From: Enoplolaimus lenunculus
Lineage: Eukaryota; Nematoda; Enoplea; Enoplida; Thoracostomopsidae
Assembly (NCBI GenBank): GCA_030248215.1
Contig: JASANG010001999.1
Span: forward strand, 36,495-100,494
Direction of reading: 5' to 3'
DNA: 64,000 bases
The notes under the pieces are model-generated. The model worked only from the letters and a program-made list of their open reading frames with translations, was not told the DNA's origin and ran no database searches. The position numbers were made by a program, and so were the translations under genes. Positions within the stretch are counted from its first letter, which is position 1. Every line of letters starts with the position of its first letter. Positions 1 to 13,015 of this stretch are shown piece by piece.

Positions 1-129
1 ACCTTAGCTTCAGGATTATGCTTAGGCTTAGTGCAGTCGTTGTAGCCAGGCTCATATTGTTAACACCGGGTATTCCATGACCATTATTAACTATAGAAGT
101 TTAGATTGAATTAGTTTGTTTACATTTTA

Positions 130-3100
130 ATGTCGTATACACAATTAAAGGCGTTGTTGGATTTCGATCGCATTCAGTTAGAAAAAGAACGAATTGATTT
201 ACAACGTCGCAGACTCGAAGATCGTGAACGAAAAGTGCGCGCTGAAGAAAGACGCATTGAAGTAAGCGACTATAGCATCTATTACCAGTTGGCGATGAAT
301 TGTTTAACGCGACGAATTTCTACAACTATGGAACTCAAAATTTGCCACAAAAGTAGAAAATAAATTCATGAAATTCAATAAATTTCAAACTCTTCAGTTA
401 CTAGTTTGACAACTACAAGGATTGTCACCAACTACTTATTATAAACGCTCAAGCTTCAAAGCAGGTATGACTACATTTACTGAGTCGCGCAGAGTCAGAC
501 ACCATTTGAATAGGCAGAGCCACCCATCTCTAGGAAGGATAGGTGGGTGATAGTTTTGGCAGTTATGATATATCTAGCGCAACTTCCACAATAACATGCG
601 TACACCAGGTGACTTTTGAGGGGGTAGTGTCATGGACACTGAAACCAAAAAAGCTTCAGTATCCTGGACGTTGAAGCTAAAAAGCTTCAGTGTCCTGGAT
701 AGTGAAGCATTTTTGGCTTCAGTATCCTCGATACTGAAGCTTTTTGGTTTGCTTCAGTGTGCGAGATACTGAAGCTTTTCGGCTTCAGTATCCTACACAA
801 AGCTTAAGCTTACTCTATTGCAATCCTGCGGCAAATCGATCCGCCCTCATCTGTGCGTGAGCTAATTTGCTACAGTCACGTTCGGACTGATTTACAAGAC
901 ATTTTATAGCATGCGTAGTTGAAAGTTTTTAGTTGAGCTCCGATTATTGGATTGTCTTGAAATTTGTCCTTGGCTCCAATTAAACCTAAATTTAAGAAAT
1001 TCTTGGTTCCAATTAAACCTAAATTTAAGAAATTGACCACAAATATTTATCATGTTATAGGATGACAGACGTCGGCTTTTGGTTGAACGAAGACAACTGT
1101 TGAACGAAGCTGATGTTCAGGCAAACTCGCTCAGCGATGATAAGCGCTCTCGGCCAAAAGATAAACGAAAACACGCTAAAAGCGAACGAAATGCCGGAGG
1201 ATCACCGTCTCGAAGAGCGCGAAGCGCTTCTGGGTAAGCAGGGGCGCAGCAGTAAAACCGAGGGAAGCCATGTACGCTGAGACAAAACCTCTCGAGCGAA
1301 GAGACCGATAAACTAAATGTAGATAGAAAGTTTTTAAGGTTGGGACATTACTATTTTTTCGTGAAAATAATTTTCATTCTATGTTATGCAAAACTTTCTG
1401 ACTTAAAAACAGGGACTGCTTGCTGAATCCTTCTACAGCTGCGCTACTGCGGGTAAGAATAAGAAACACCACAAACGCAAACAGTTTGACGAGCATTAAT
1501 TCAACTGACTGGCTTTGATTGGCATTGAACACGGCTCCTTAATAGAGCAATTTCGACCTGGGTCTGATAAAATTTTAATTCTGGCTTTAAGTTATGGCCA
1601 GTCTAGTCTCCATGTTTCGTTAATGCAACCGGGACCGGATATACGATTTCAGTTTTAACATCCGGCGAAAAGTCGACAACCGGAATCGGTTCTGAAATTT
1701 GGCACAAACCTACAGTGTATCAAACGTCGGTGGTTAAACCAACATTTGTATTTTGCGGTTGTGTTTGTATCCAAGACACCGTGCCCTCGTGAATTTTTTA
1801 TGGTCATCGCTATAAATTTTGGCTTCTTCATGAGGATGGTTTTGCAGCATTCCCCATTATACGACTTCAGCTAGTTTATTCAACCGTTTTGGTTCGCGTA
1901 CCCATCTGACGGGATGAATAGCAAAATTACATTTAGCTTTTCGCTCACTTTGCTTATGAGGTTGTGTTCGTAACTCTCAAGCTTTGCGGCTTTTTTCGAT
2001 AGCAAATTTTGCAAATCTTATCGTTTAAGGTAAATCTTAGTTGTCCAGACCCGTCCATTTGATGGTCCTCTTGACTCGACTGATCTTTGTTACAGCGCTC
2101 GGCACACTGGACTATCGTACGGATCAGCAGGGATGCTTAATCCGGCAAAATCAAGCACTCACTTGAACGTTCAACAATTGACCAACGAAAACAACGATGC
2201 AGCATATTTCACAACCGTCAATGTTACAATGCCACCTGGTGTCGCTGCTTCAACTGTGACGAGCGTAGACGGCCAATCCACAATACCGAATGATAGGCCA
2301 GTGGCGTCGCTTAAAGATGGGCTGGCGAGTCGTGAAGCGACTTTTATTCGCGATATGATGTCCCGACGGTCGAAAATTGTTCGCGCAACCCATGATCGTA
2401 CTGGTGTCAATCAGAAAGAGCTGACCGTTATCAAAGGAGAATTTCTCGAGGTGTTCAGCAATTCTTGAAATGTTTTCTATGTAAAGTTCAGCAACGTTAA
2501 AGTTTTTCAAGGTTCAGATTTGAAAACTATCAAACTGTCCAAAATCTCACAGTTGTGCAGCATCTATTACTTGTTAGTCACAGATTTGTAGTGTTCGAAC
2601 CACAGAATTGTGCAATTTGAACTTCACGAAATTTTTCGTATTATATTTGCCTACTTTTGGGCCAATTTCTACAGCTGCAAATGGAGTTGGTCAAGTTGAA
2701 ATCCAATCGTTACATTAAAATAGGTGTTATACGCATTTGATAATATGTAACCATAAAACTAACTAGTGCTTGAAGTATTAAACGTTGATTGAAAAGTTCC
2801 TGAAGAAACAACTGCTTACAATTTGTCGGTGACTTTTGTTTCAGGTAATTAACGATGCAAAACAATGGTGGCAATGTCGTAATATTAACAATCGGATTGG
2901 ATTTGTGCCAAACACAATTGTTAAAATACTCACCACAGATCAAACTAAATCGTTGCTCGCTAAAAGTTCATTAGTTACCGCCAGCTCAGCAGCGTCTATT
3001 GCTCAAAATACGGTTTCATCTGCTCAATCGCAACAACAATTGAAACGATTGGAGTTTGTTTCGGCCAGTGGCGATACAAGTATTGGTCACAGATCGTTTC

Positions 3101-6100
3101 AATCTTACAACGGCGCTTCGAATGGTCGTGGTCACTTGCATCAGCATGGAATTACTAGTTTTGGTACAACACAACCTGGTCAATATTATGAGGGCGACAG
3201 TGAAAGCGGTGTCGAAGATATGCGTAAAGCATTCAGCAACGGTAATGGTGCTAATTTGTCGATGGTGCACAATTTCGACAACGGTTATGGTTCTGGAACG
3301 TCTCAGGATAGCGGTGTTCCGAGCTTATCTCGAGCAAGAGACCAAACACACAATAGCAGCGGCTTGAATGGTGTAAGTACACCCAGCGCGCTTTAATGTT
3401 TATGCATCAGTTTAAAGTTTGAAATTTTAAAATAAAATTTTTTAGCTGAAATTTTTACCATGAGACGTTAACTCTACCTGAACGCGCAACATTTTGAAAA
3501 CCGTTCAGGTCGAGAAATTGATCGACTTTTACATGGCAGATGTAAATTTGTCACGGTAAGACGGCGAATTTTTCAAATTGTATAATGAAGCAGCTAACGA
3601 ATTGTTTATTTATGTACCAACAAACATTTTCAACCTGCAAGATCTGCCACCCAGTAGTGATCCCAGAAATATATATTTTTGTTCATGGTGAACCGTTTAA
3701 ATTATAAACCTCTTAAATTTAAACAAAACAACCCGTTACTGATTATTCAGGAAACAATGCCTGTATCTGAAAATAAGTTTGAATTCAGAGAAGAATGGTT
3801 CACGTTCCTCTGTACCCCCCATTTCGGATGAACCTGTAGTAGCCGCGAAAAAAGTAGTTCATTGTCTCTGAGTACACAAATCATGCTAAGCTAACAATTA
3901 TTTCATCATCTGCTTTTGCTATGTCTATGCCTTAATGTATTAATTTTAGCATATGAAATCAAACGGAATTATTAATGATGCGACTACTCCAGATTATATT
4001 CGTCAACGAATGGGCAAACAAGGTGAATTCCGTTATTTCTAAAGTCTACGCTTTGATTTGCAGTCTCAATTATTGCACAAACAATATTGATATAGAAACT
4101 GCTTCTTGCCATCAGCACTTTTATAACTATGGTTTTGTTTTGCTATTGTAGATAGTGATTGGGTTGCAGATATATGCATGGCTTAAAACCGATTTTAAAA
4201 CGTTTTCAATACTTAAGTGAGTTGTTACCTTCCAAAATAAATCACAAAACTGCCCGAAACGTGCGTCAATTTTCGGCTTCTCGTAATAATTTTGCAATAA
4301 GTTCAAGTAAATAATGATAATCTTGTTTATGAGATCTAAAAATTATATGAATATTTCAGCAGTAACTACCGCGGCCTTAAAAATCGAATTTTTTAAAAAA
4401 TTTGACTTTTGGCGTAGAATAATTAAGAGAAGTGACGAAAACGTTAAATATGCAAAAAAAATTCCAAAACCCAACGATTTTTGAGCAAACAACGGCTGGG
4501 GACCTCAGAAAATATTATTATGTTACTATAATTTTAAACACAGTATAGCTCAAATTTAAGTGACAGAACAGAGATAACACTAAGATCGTTTCCGAAAGCA
4601 TGGCCAACTTAAATCATGTCGACTGCAACCTAATCATTGTTATGTGCTTATATATATGGTAATGTCACTGTTTTTGTGGGTCGTTAAAGATAAATTGCTG
4701 AGTTTGTAGCATTGAATTTTTTCAATTCACACGTATTTAAAACTGATTTCTTTTACAATTTGACCTTAAAATCATCAATATATAATCATTTTCAACCGAA
4801 AACGTGTGTGTTCACATTTAAAGTGTCCTAGAAATAAAAATTAATATATTTAATGCAAAATACATCACTGAGAGTTAACTAATGGACCCTTTATGGAAGA
4901 GTAACTGTTATTCTATCTAAACTCTGTCGAAAAATATTACAAGCTGAATTTAACTGTATTTTCACTGCTGCCCCTACCGTTTTCAAACACTACTCTCGCC
5001 ATACCAAAGTCACTCGGATACGTCATTGCAAGGTCTATAACCCCCACAGATGGCGACCAAGCTCTCCAAAAAATATTTGATCATTCCAATAAATACATTT
5101 TTGTACAAAAGTTACGCACTGAATCTCAATTGGCAGCCACATATATTTATTTTCCGATCGAAACTTAAGCCCTATTCACACGTTCAAGTTTTTGCAGCAA
5201 CAACTTGCACGTGCAACTTGAACGCGCACGTTTGGTCACAAAGCAACTTTGAAGTTCTTGCAGCTGCAAATTATTAGCTGGAATTTATGCTATTTAATGT
5301 AATTCGCATCTGTGAACGCAGTTTCAAGTCTCGTGAATTTCTTGCACCTGCAGTTTGATTGATCAATCCTAATGTTTCTTTGAAAATACTTGCAGCTGCA
5401 AGTATTTCGTGTAAGTTGCAGCTGCGATGCGCGTTCTCGCTGCAAAAACTTGCACGTGTGAATGGGGCTTTACTGAATTTTTGAAAATTTGAGTGCAATA
5501 AAATTTTAAATGGCTTTTAATTTTTTACTTTATTCCATCTTAAACTGCAGCAACGCAACGTAGTCTATACAGTTTTGTGCACTTGCATGCTTGATTATTT
5601 TGTGTATTTAAGCGCATGTATAACAGCGTATTTGCATGCTTTCGCTCGCCGTAGTTGATTTTGTATTTATTAAAATTGTTTGCTACTTGTAAATGTGTGG
5701 ATTCATTTTTCACGAAAAGTTTCGATTTAAAGAAACTCAGGTGTACTGGTGTATTAAACTATGCAAGAGGCGCCTTACTTGATTTATTTTTGTAAATTAT
5801 TAGTTCTTTTAATATAATATTAACCCGTATATGAGCACTTTCTAAATATTCAAAACAGAAAAATATTGATTTTATTGTCCGATGTATTTTACCACTTTTT
5901 GATATGACATGAAAGCAGTATATTTAGCAGGTTGTATATCTTTCTGAAACGTTAGGTTTTATAAAACCAACAGTTTACTCGTTTTATCGTTAAAATACCG
6001 CTTAAAAGTTGAAAAATTGATAAACTTAAGATCTGCCGCGTCCGAACCACTTGTGCTCCAAGCTGCACACAAGTTAAATGTATTGTTTATAGCAAGAGTG

Positions 6101-9100
6101 CTTGATACAAGAGTATGCAACTATTGGAGTCTGCATGGTGCAAAACGTACCACCGGGCGTTGCCTTTTCTGCCGGCCCTCATATTTAGCGGGGGCTCGCT
6201 GTCACATGTAATACCCCTAAATTGAACTGTAAGCGGAGCAGTTTTGATGCCGTATACTTACAATACCGCTGTTCGCACAAGTTGTACTCCAAGCGTGTTT
6301 CTAAGCCTATGCCTAACCATATGGAGAGAAGTATACTAAAGCACTACAAAAACAACTTGCAACTTTAATGCCACAAAAACAAAATCATTAATAAATACCA
6401 CCAGCCGAGTAAATATGGTAATTTTACCGAATTTTTTATTTCACTTCACCAAATGGTTGGTTGCAACAACTTCAAATAATATCAGCTATTCAATGAAAGT
6501 CTCTGTGTACTGTAGTGACCCCAACAAGAGACAGTTAGTAAGAGGCAGTTTCCATTTTGGTCCCTCACTCGCATAAACTTTATTAAAACCCAAAAAGGTT
6601 AACGGATTTCGCAAGTAACAAAAATGCTTCCGACCAAATCAGTTGTGCTGAAAAAACCAGAATAATAAATAGGGTGCTGGTTCCAACCGGCATGGAATGA
6701 ATTAAAAAGTAAATAACAGCCCGCAACCGAATTACATTGGAGGTCACTACTGTATGACAAATTCAAAAACTGAATAATTTAGAGCTTGAAATGACCTGCT
6801 CAATATTTGGAGCGTTATAACAAGTTCGCATCAATAGCAACAGTGCCTGTAGTAATTAATTCTAATTAACTGATTACGAGATGTTTTAAGATCTGAGCAG
6901 TTTCTCGGTATGTCCTGAATGAACCCCATTTTACGGGTCTACGAAGTTAAAAGTTTGTGTTTAGTGGATGCAAGATCATACCCCGTTCATTCCCCCGATG
7001 TAAATTTCAGCCTGGTTCCATTACACACTCAGACTTTTTGACGCCTTAAATTCATTGACCAAATCGTATGTTCCGCCCTTAATACCCGAACACGTTTATG
7101 TTAATACACGGCTGTGAAAGTTTGCTCTTACTCGGTCAGCAGCTCCTGGGCTAAAAGTAAGGGTTGCGCTATACTTGACGTCCGGCGCCATCTGTCACCG
7201 TGCGTCACGCACACGGCGCCGCCGTCGGCTTGCGTCACCCATCTGGCGCCGTCCGTCACCGTGCGTCACACATCTGGTGCCGTGAGTCACCGTGCGTCAC
7301 CTGTACAGCGCCGTCCGTCACCGTGAGTAACCATATGTTATAGTACGGGAATTGTTTGCGTACGATACTGCACGGTGAAGTGCGGCGCCGTACGAATGAC
7401 GGACGGCGCTGTACGGATGACGGACGGCGCCGGACGGTACCGCGCAGGTGACGGATGACTCCGGATGGCAACAACGTCAAAAAAGTATAGCGCAACTCTT
7501 AATTAGTTAACTTTTTGTATTATATACGCAGACGTTTTGCGACCGAATTAAGCGTTTCTTTGACCTTTATAATCCAACAGGCCATTCGAAATCTTAAAGA
7601 AGCGTATTTGCTCGTTTTCTTAGAAACATCACAAGCCCGTGCAACCGGTTTATGGTATTTGTTCAAATACGTACTAGCGCATATATACCAAAAACACAGC
7701 CGCTTCTTAGTATTTACGCTGTGAAGAAACCTTTAAATTAGCAACATTGCTCGTGAAGATTAAGAAAAAAATTCTTTTAAAAAGAATATTAATTTTACAA
7801 AAAAATACACTTATTAGTTTATTTTATCAAAATAAATTAATGACATTTATGTTATTTAGATATGCGCCCTCCGTCAACTTCGACTGGTTCATTGGCGAGC
7901 AGTAATTCGCAATATTTCGCTGTGTCTAGAGGTAATATTCACAGCGAAAACGTATGGTTCAACAGCGAGGTCAACAAAAACAACCAGTACAACGTACAGA
8001 CTGCAATCCCGGCTGCCATACCTGTTGCACCGCCTCTTCCACCGGTAGTAAACCAACGATCTTTTTATATTGCGGATACAAACCAGCAAAGATATCGGTC
8101 GTCGCAGTCTGTTGGAGAAACGCCCTGTGACAGTTCAATAGCAAATCAACACTGTGGCTCGGACAGATATTCGGTAGAAGGAAGGAATTCAGGATTTCCA
8201 GGTGAACGCATGAAAACTAAACTTTTGTAGTTGATGGCCTGTGCAGCGTAGAAATTTGCGTCGTGTGACGATGTCGTATAGTATCTGTATTTCTATTTGC
8301 CTAAAAATTAACTCCCCAGTAGAATTCTATAAGCAAGACATTCAGACTATCGAACAGCGTACAAAATGTCAAAATACAAAATTTTAAACCGTGAATATTT
8401 AAAAACCGTAAATATTTAAAATACTTAAAATTAGGCCTATCTTTCTATTGGTTATGCGCTTAAAATTATAATATTTGCTTGGTTTTGAGACGACACTCAT
8501 TAAAATTTGCATTTTGCACTGTCAGTCAAACGCATTTGGCAAAGTATATATTTATAGTACAACGATTCAGTCCACATCATATTAATTGATAACTAATGCT
8601 TTTGTGTTAATATTGTGACATTTAGTTCAATAATTAATGTTTGGCATAGTGTTTTTAAGAGTCGAATCGACCAAAAACACACCGTTCTGTGGTTTACGTG
8701 ACGACAAACGACAAACTTCAAGCTGAATTGGAGCATACTTTGCATCTACGCTCTGGACCACATTTTGATGCGTTTCAAAACGATTCTTTTTCAAATTCTA
8801 CAAAAATAATGCCAACCAATACATACAGTGAACAGTATTTCAACGCTAGCAGCACCACAACAAACATTTCCTCGTCGTCGTTATCACTGCCTTCAGCAAC
8901 GACGCAACTGCAAACGGCAACACCGACAACTATCGCAACAACAGCAACAACAAACGGTAGTGCAACTTCAGATTTAATGCCACCACCAATATTGAACGAA
9001 GCGTCGAGTAGTCAAGAAGTCGCCGAATGGCTGTTGATGAAAGGATTTACAAACAGGTGCACTTTTGATCATTGAACAACAACGAACTTTACTTAAAAAA

Positions 9101-10200
9101 TAAAACAAAACCGCATCGCTCACCGTGTTTTTTGGAATATATTTTAAAAACAGTACTTAAAATACATTGAAAAAGTGGTTTTTGAAGGATTAAACTTGCG
9201 TTAATGGTACATTGCTCGTGTTTTCTTTGCATTTGTTGCAGAACTCGCGCTGTTATGGATGGTCAAAATGGAGCGACACTGTTTGCGCTTGAAAAGCATC
9301 AGTTGGTCGATTTCTGTGGACGTGACGAAGGACAACGCTTGTATAGTCAACTTCTAGTCGTCAAGAATCTGACAGGGGTATTTTATTTATTTATTTTATG
9401 TGTTAACAATATGTATCGTAGCTTTTGAACCACTGCACACAAATATACTTATGAAGGTTCGTATGTTTTTGTAGGTGGTGATATATTCATAACTGTGTGC
9501 ATTTTCCTTTTCATTGAGGTTATGGTAATTTGCTTGTTTGATAACCTATTTACTATTGCCATTTAGAACAATATTTTATCTCAAGAGCATACAGGAGGGG
9601 CAACCAAGGGTAAAGATATGAAGTAGCGACTGTGCCAGTTTAACTATATCGCCAACATGGCTAGTCACGGCACCAGTTGTCGCTGCGGCTCGCCACCGCG
9701 GCAAGTAGTTCAAATTGCTCTCAGTTAAAACACTAAATAATGCTTGGACAAGTAAAAATATGTTAGACCAATCACCGCCTGAAAAACGTATTGTGTTGCT
9801 CAGGTATGAAGCGTGCTGTGTAATCACGTTGCACCACGGCCATTTAGTTGATGTTTCTAAACCAATCAGGTGCCTTTGCTGCGGCAGCTAGCCGCTGTGA
9901 CAATTGGTACGATGGCTAACTATGTTGGCTACATGGCTAAATATTTGCTGTAGCTACGACATATATATCATAAATTAGTTGTTGGGCGTTTTGGTCAGAG
10001 CTTAACGCGGTACCTAAAGTGCACCGAAATAATACGTTGTAACATTTCAACTTACATTCGATTATGAGTAAACGTCAGTATTTAAGTACTGCATACACAT
10101 TCACTTTTGTTTTTGTTTTAATTTTTAGTACAAAACGAAAACCGGTGCCGAATTAAATGCAATACTAAAGATACAAAGAACGAAAACTGAAATGAGGTAA
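130..10200 (+). CDS. eps-8: EPS8-like actin-regulating adaptor, 3' part (SH3 plus C-terminal effector domain)
   Basis: Exons by eye: 130-261, 1061-1233, 2096-2450, 2845-3372, 3950-4022, 7860-8201, 8660-9056, 9242-9377, 10129-10200. All have GT/AG borders and matching phases; the sum is 2208 nt, or 735 residues plus stop. Residues 1-100 are charged and helical (LEKERIDLQRRRLEDRERK). An SH3 domain spans about 190-250, split by intron 3: ELTVIKGEFLE then KQWWQCRN and IGFVPNTIV. A Ser/Gln/Asn-rich linker follows, with a proline patch APPLPPVV in exon 6. The last about 90 residues (EVAEWLLMKGFT, FCGRDEGQRLYSQL) match the EPS8 SAM-like effector region. In known EPS8 proteins the SH3 binds Abi-type partners and the C terminus caps or bundles actin in microvilli. 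The N-terminal PTB domain would lie upstream of the window, so ATG 130 is probably internal or an alternative start. The first exon's 5' border is uncertain. AATAAA at 10211 supports the 3' end. Confidence 0.88.
626..798. repeat. Inverted minisatellite of a CTTCAGTATCC motif in an eps-8 intron
   Basis: Seven or so copies of GCTTCAGTATCCTGGAT and its complement alternate, so the stretch can fold into a chain of short hairpins (for example TTCAGTATCCTCGATACTGAA). It sits in the intron between the exons ending at 261 and starting at 1061. No transposon ends were identified with confidence. Confidence 0.75.
1620..1740. repeat. ACCGGAT-type repeat relic in eps-8 intron
   Basis: GCAACCGGGACCGGATATAC and a later CCGGAATCGG resemble the ACCGGAT family seen intact elsewhere (about 23870, 31806, 32665, 35010, 36236). 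This copy is degenerate and lacks clear ends. Confidence 0.4.
2096..3372 (+). other. SH3-encoding exons of the EPS8-like gene
   Basis: Exon 2096-2450 ends in phase 0 after GEFLE and exon 2845-3372 resumes with VINDAKQWWQCRN. Together they rebuild a canonical SH3: the ALYDF-equivalent strand is RATHDRTG, the ELTVIKGE motif forms the RT-loop and diverging turn, the double Trp WW is the ligand-binding Trp position, and GFVPNTIV is the final strand with the conserved Pro. The donor is GAG|GTGTTC, weaker than others in this gene, but the protein continuity is decisive. The rest of exon 2845-3372 is low-complexity linker with no recognised domain; its open frame continues 24 nt past the GTAAGT donor to a stop, so intron retention would truncate the protein. 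Confidence 0.85.
5167..5471. mobile_element. CACGTG/CAGCTG-rich inverted-repeat element, copy A
   Basis: Ends are inverted: AGCCCTATTCACACG at the left and the complement of AGCCCCATTCACACG at the right, flanked on both sides by TTA. A TTA duplication would fit a PIF/Harbinger-type element. The interior is built from repeated CTTGCAGCTGCAAG and CTTGCACGTGCAAG palindromes. About 305 bp with no coding capacity. Relatives: 52101-52378 and partial at 48295-48536. Confidence 0.72.
6509..6753. mobile_element. ACTGTAGTGACCC inverted-repeat element, copy 1
   Basis: Left end ACTGTAGTGACCCCAACAAG and an inverted counterpart GGTCACTACTGT at the right. It carries the internal motif of the family, a segment like AAAAAGTAAATAACAGCCCG followed by CAACCGAAT. 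Non-coding. Full-length or partial relatives occur near 36307, 37015, 42100, 43135, 48072, 51307 and 60840. Confidence 0.65.
7160..7498. mobile_element. GGCGCCGTCACC minisatellite inside a TA-flanked inverted-repeat element
   Basis: Left end AGGGTTGCGCTATACTTGAC and right end the complement of AGAGTTGCGCTATACTTTTT, with TA on both outer sides, as expected for a Tc1/mariner-type duplication. The inside consists of GGCGCCGTCCGTCACCGTGC units in one orientation and their complement in the other half. GC content is far above the surroundings. Related pieces lie at 40430-40555 and 48590-48742. Confidence 0.75.
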
Positions 10201-10210
10201 GAATAAGAGA

Positions 10211-10216
10211 ATAAAA
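10211..10216 (+). terminator. Polyadenylation signal of the EPS8-like gene
   Basis: AATAAA starts 11 nt after the last base of the TAA stop. This supports the final exon at 10129-10200. The spacing to a cleavage site is normal, but it leaves an extremely short 3' UTR. Confidence 0.5.
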
Positions 10217-12789
10217 CGCAACTCGCTCAAGGAACTTTTTTCTATACAAAATGTTGTCAGTTGTTAACTCATCTTAAACAACCGTGGTTTCAACAGAATT
10301 TTAATTTCAGCTGAAATTCGTACAGGTCAGCAGAATTGTTTTTATAGCTTAGTATTGATGTACCAACGTTTAATTAATTGAGGAACGTTGTGATATGTCA
10401 TGGATATTGTTTAATTGGCAGTGTACGTGTGATGATAAAACATTTCCAATTTTATACCATTGAGTTGCAAAGTTTAGAAAGTCTGACTAAATTTATATTA
10501 AGAGCGTTATTTTATTTTTTAGTTAATGATTTCATAATTTTCGAATATTGGCATCAGTTCTTAATGTTAGGTATACAGCGTGAACCCCGAATGAACAGGA
10601 ACTGGAAAGCGGAGCCGTTCGTGTAGCCAGGTTTTTCGTTTGGGAGGGGCACACAAATACTTTAAAGATATAGGGTGTTAATCGTAAAAAACAGTCACTG
10701 CACACGACAACGAGCGAGTAAATAAATTTTCGTACATATATATACCACTAAAAAGCAATGTCGGTTAAGAATAGAAAAGCACCACCAACAACTAGTGTGT
10801 GGGAATGAAGGAGATCATAGTTTCAATTTAATCAAATTTGAAATTATTCAAAATCATTCGGCGCATGCCCCCTCTGTGACCCTCTGGCTACGCCCCTGCG
10901 TAAAGCTGTGATATAAACAGTTTTCGTTTGCAATATCATATAGTTTGCTTCATTTCAGTGCAAATAACAACTTATCAACATTCTTTAGCAATGGAGGCTT
11001 GCAAAAATGAACTCATCTTCTTTGGTAACTGCTTCAGCGGATCTTACGTAGTGCAGCGGAAATACTGTACGTTTTATAATCCAGACTACATTCGAAGATT
11101 AGTCAGATCTGATATACTGCAATATAGGCGTGTTCGAATGAAGAGCAAATATCTCAAACAATATTAATCAGGTGAAACTATTTGGTGTGTAAGTCAATCG
11201 ACATGGTGTTTTAACAGTCATGTTTGTGCAGCTTGGAGCTTTCTTTACGGTTGCGATATGTTAATATGCCAAAACACTGAGACCTGTGCGGAAGTGGACA
11301 ACGCCAATTGGCAGCGATGATGAACATAATATAACAACCGAATAGCGCAACTGTTTAATTCCGAGCCAAGTTGAGTGAACATGCTTGGTTAACTGCGAGT
11401 AAATACGTTGGATGGTGCAAGGTTTTACGACAAATTATTACTGTGAAGCGTTATTCGTAGCCACTTCAGCATGCTAGAAAGGGTTGCAAAAACATTTCAG
11501 CTCATTTACGTCTGCAAATTCCATAGCATTTTCAGGGTGGCAAAATTTTTCTATATATGGGTTTGAAACCTACGGGACTATCTCTGGCTACGAGCGTGTA
11601 AGTTTTACTTTTTTAGTCTTTGTCTTTTCTTTTAAATCACTCATAAACACTTAGGCTACCTTTTCTTTTAAATCAATTACTCATAAACACTTAGGCTACC
11701 TGTTCCCACTATGGATCCAGAGTGGAAGGGGGGGCCTACGCCTTCCTGTTAGAATTTTTGTGGTAAAATTGTAAGCTCCCCACTCCCTTAGAATTTTCCC
11801 CTCAGAAATTTTTTGTAAAAAATCAAATTTTTACCCTTACAATTTTTTGTGATAAAAAGATAAGGTCGTTACTTTACAATTTTTGCATTTCACAATATTT
11901 GCCAGCCCGCTCATCTGGCAAAAAAATTTTGGATCCGCCTTTGCCTGTTCTGTCTGTCTCATTTGCCCGATGCAAGTGTTACAATTTCGCCTATTGTTAA
12001 TACCACGATCAGTAGGTTTTAAGAATTTTTTCGGTTTTGCAAAAAGCTTTGCTGAAAGTTCTGACAGGTTCACAAATTGTCGAAACCGGTTAACGCAAAT
12101 AACTCGGTAGCCGACAATTGAGAATTCAAATTTTGTCGACGACTATACTGTCTCGTATGAGTCTTAAGGTTTGCGCGAATCTTAGCGCCAACACTACGAT
12201 GGGAGGGCGACCGTCTATTACCCCCTCAAGTACATCTAACAGAGTTACAAATATGGGGCAGCGAGAGAGCACCGTCCTTTCTCACATATATCTTCACCGT
12301 GACGGGCCAAAAAGACAACTTCAAAATATTGTTAATAGTTTTCTTCCGCCTCAATATGTTCGGTATTAAGGGCACACTTATACTTTAACGTGAGAGTTGT
12401 GTAGCAGCAGAAGGTCAAGAGATGCGTTTTAACAGCGGTGTTATGGCAAAGTAAAAATCATGCGCTGAGGCACGCAAGGAATATGAACGTGTTACTGATA
12501 CTTGCATTTTGGAAATCGCATAGAAATTATATACATTTAACAGCTTCCGTGCAATGTGCTAGGCGGTTGTTATAGCGCATGTATGGGCTGATTTCTATCA
12601 AACGCAGCCGTTCTCTTGCCAAATACTTACACATAGTCTTCATCACGTTGAAAACTACTTCCTATACTATAACAGCCAGTTGGATTCCATTCTAAATCTG
12701 GAAATAAGATAACCAAAAAGCATCTCATCGGTTTATTATATATGTAATACTAATGGTGGGTTTGTTAATTCTGAGTTTAGTGTAACTTA

Positions 12790-13015
12790 AATGTTGGCGA
12801 GAAAATGCAAATTTTGAGCGGTATATATAATTTCGAGTTTGGAAGCTAATAAGGTATACATTACGGGGAAGATTTAAGTTTTGGTGGGATAATTAAATTT
12901 TAGCGCGAAAACTTATATTTTGGCGGGCAAATTCATATTTTGGCTTGAAATTCAATCGGTAAATTAAAATTTTGATGACAAATTCAAATTTTGGTGCGAA
13001 AGTTTAAAATGTGTG
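12790..13015 (+). repeat. Degenerate AATTTTGGCGGGAAA minisatellite
   Basis: About ten loosely conserved 17-25 bp units with a core like AAATTTTGGCGGGCAAATTC, all in one orientation. The same motif in opposite orientation forms the array at 38757-38955. Confidence 0.7.

Larger units (their letters stand above)
4023..7859 (+). other. Long eps-8 intron (3.8 kb) packed with repeats
   Basis: The intron separates the 73-nt exon ending at 4022 from the exon starting at 7860. It contains no supported exon. Three inverted-repeat elements sit in it (5167-5471, 6509-6753, 7160-7498), in addition to AT-rich sequence without recognisable features at 4023-5160 and 5480-6500. Splice phase (1) is preserved across it: G plus AT makes GAT before ATGCGCCC. 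Confidence 0.6.

Noticed and set aside
9576-9827. 83-residue minus frame inside the eps-8 intron
   Set aside because: No splice borders, no domain, and antisense to an intron.
10991-11167. 59-residue plus frame downstream of eps-8 (MEACKNELIFFGNCFSGSYV)
   Set aside because: Considered as an alternative last exon, but no matching acceptor phase or EPS8 similarity; EPS8 proteins end near the residues encoded at 10129-10200.
11837-12073. Minus frame with CNTCIGQM and CKNCK Cys pairs, possible zinc ribbon
   Set aside because: Cys pairs are too far apart and no splice borders or ATG context support a gene; the flanking DNA is low-complexity.
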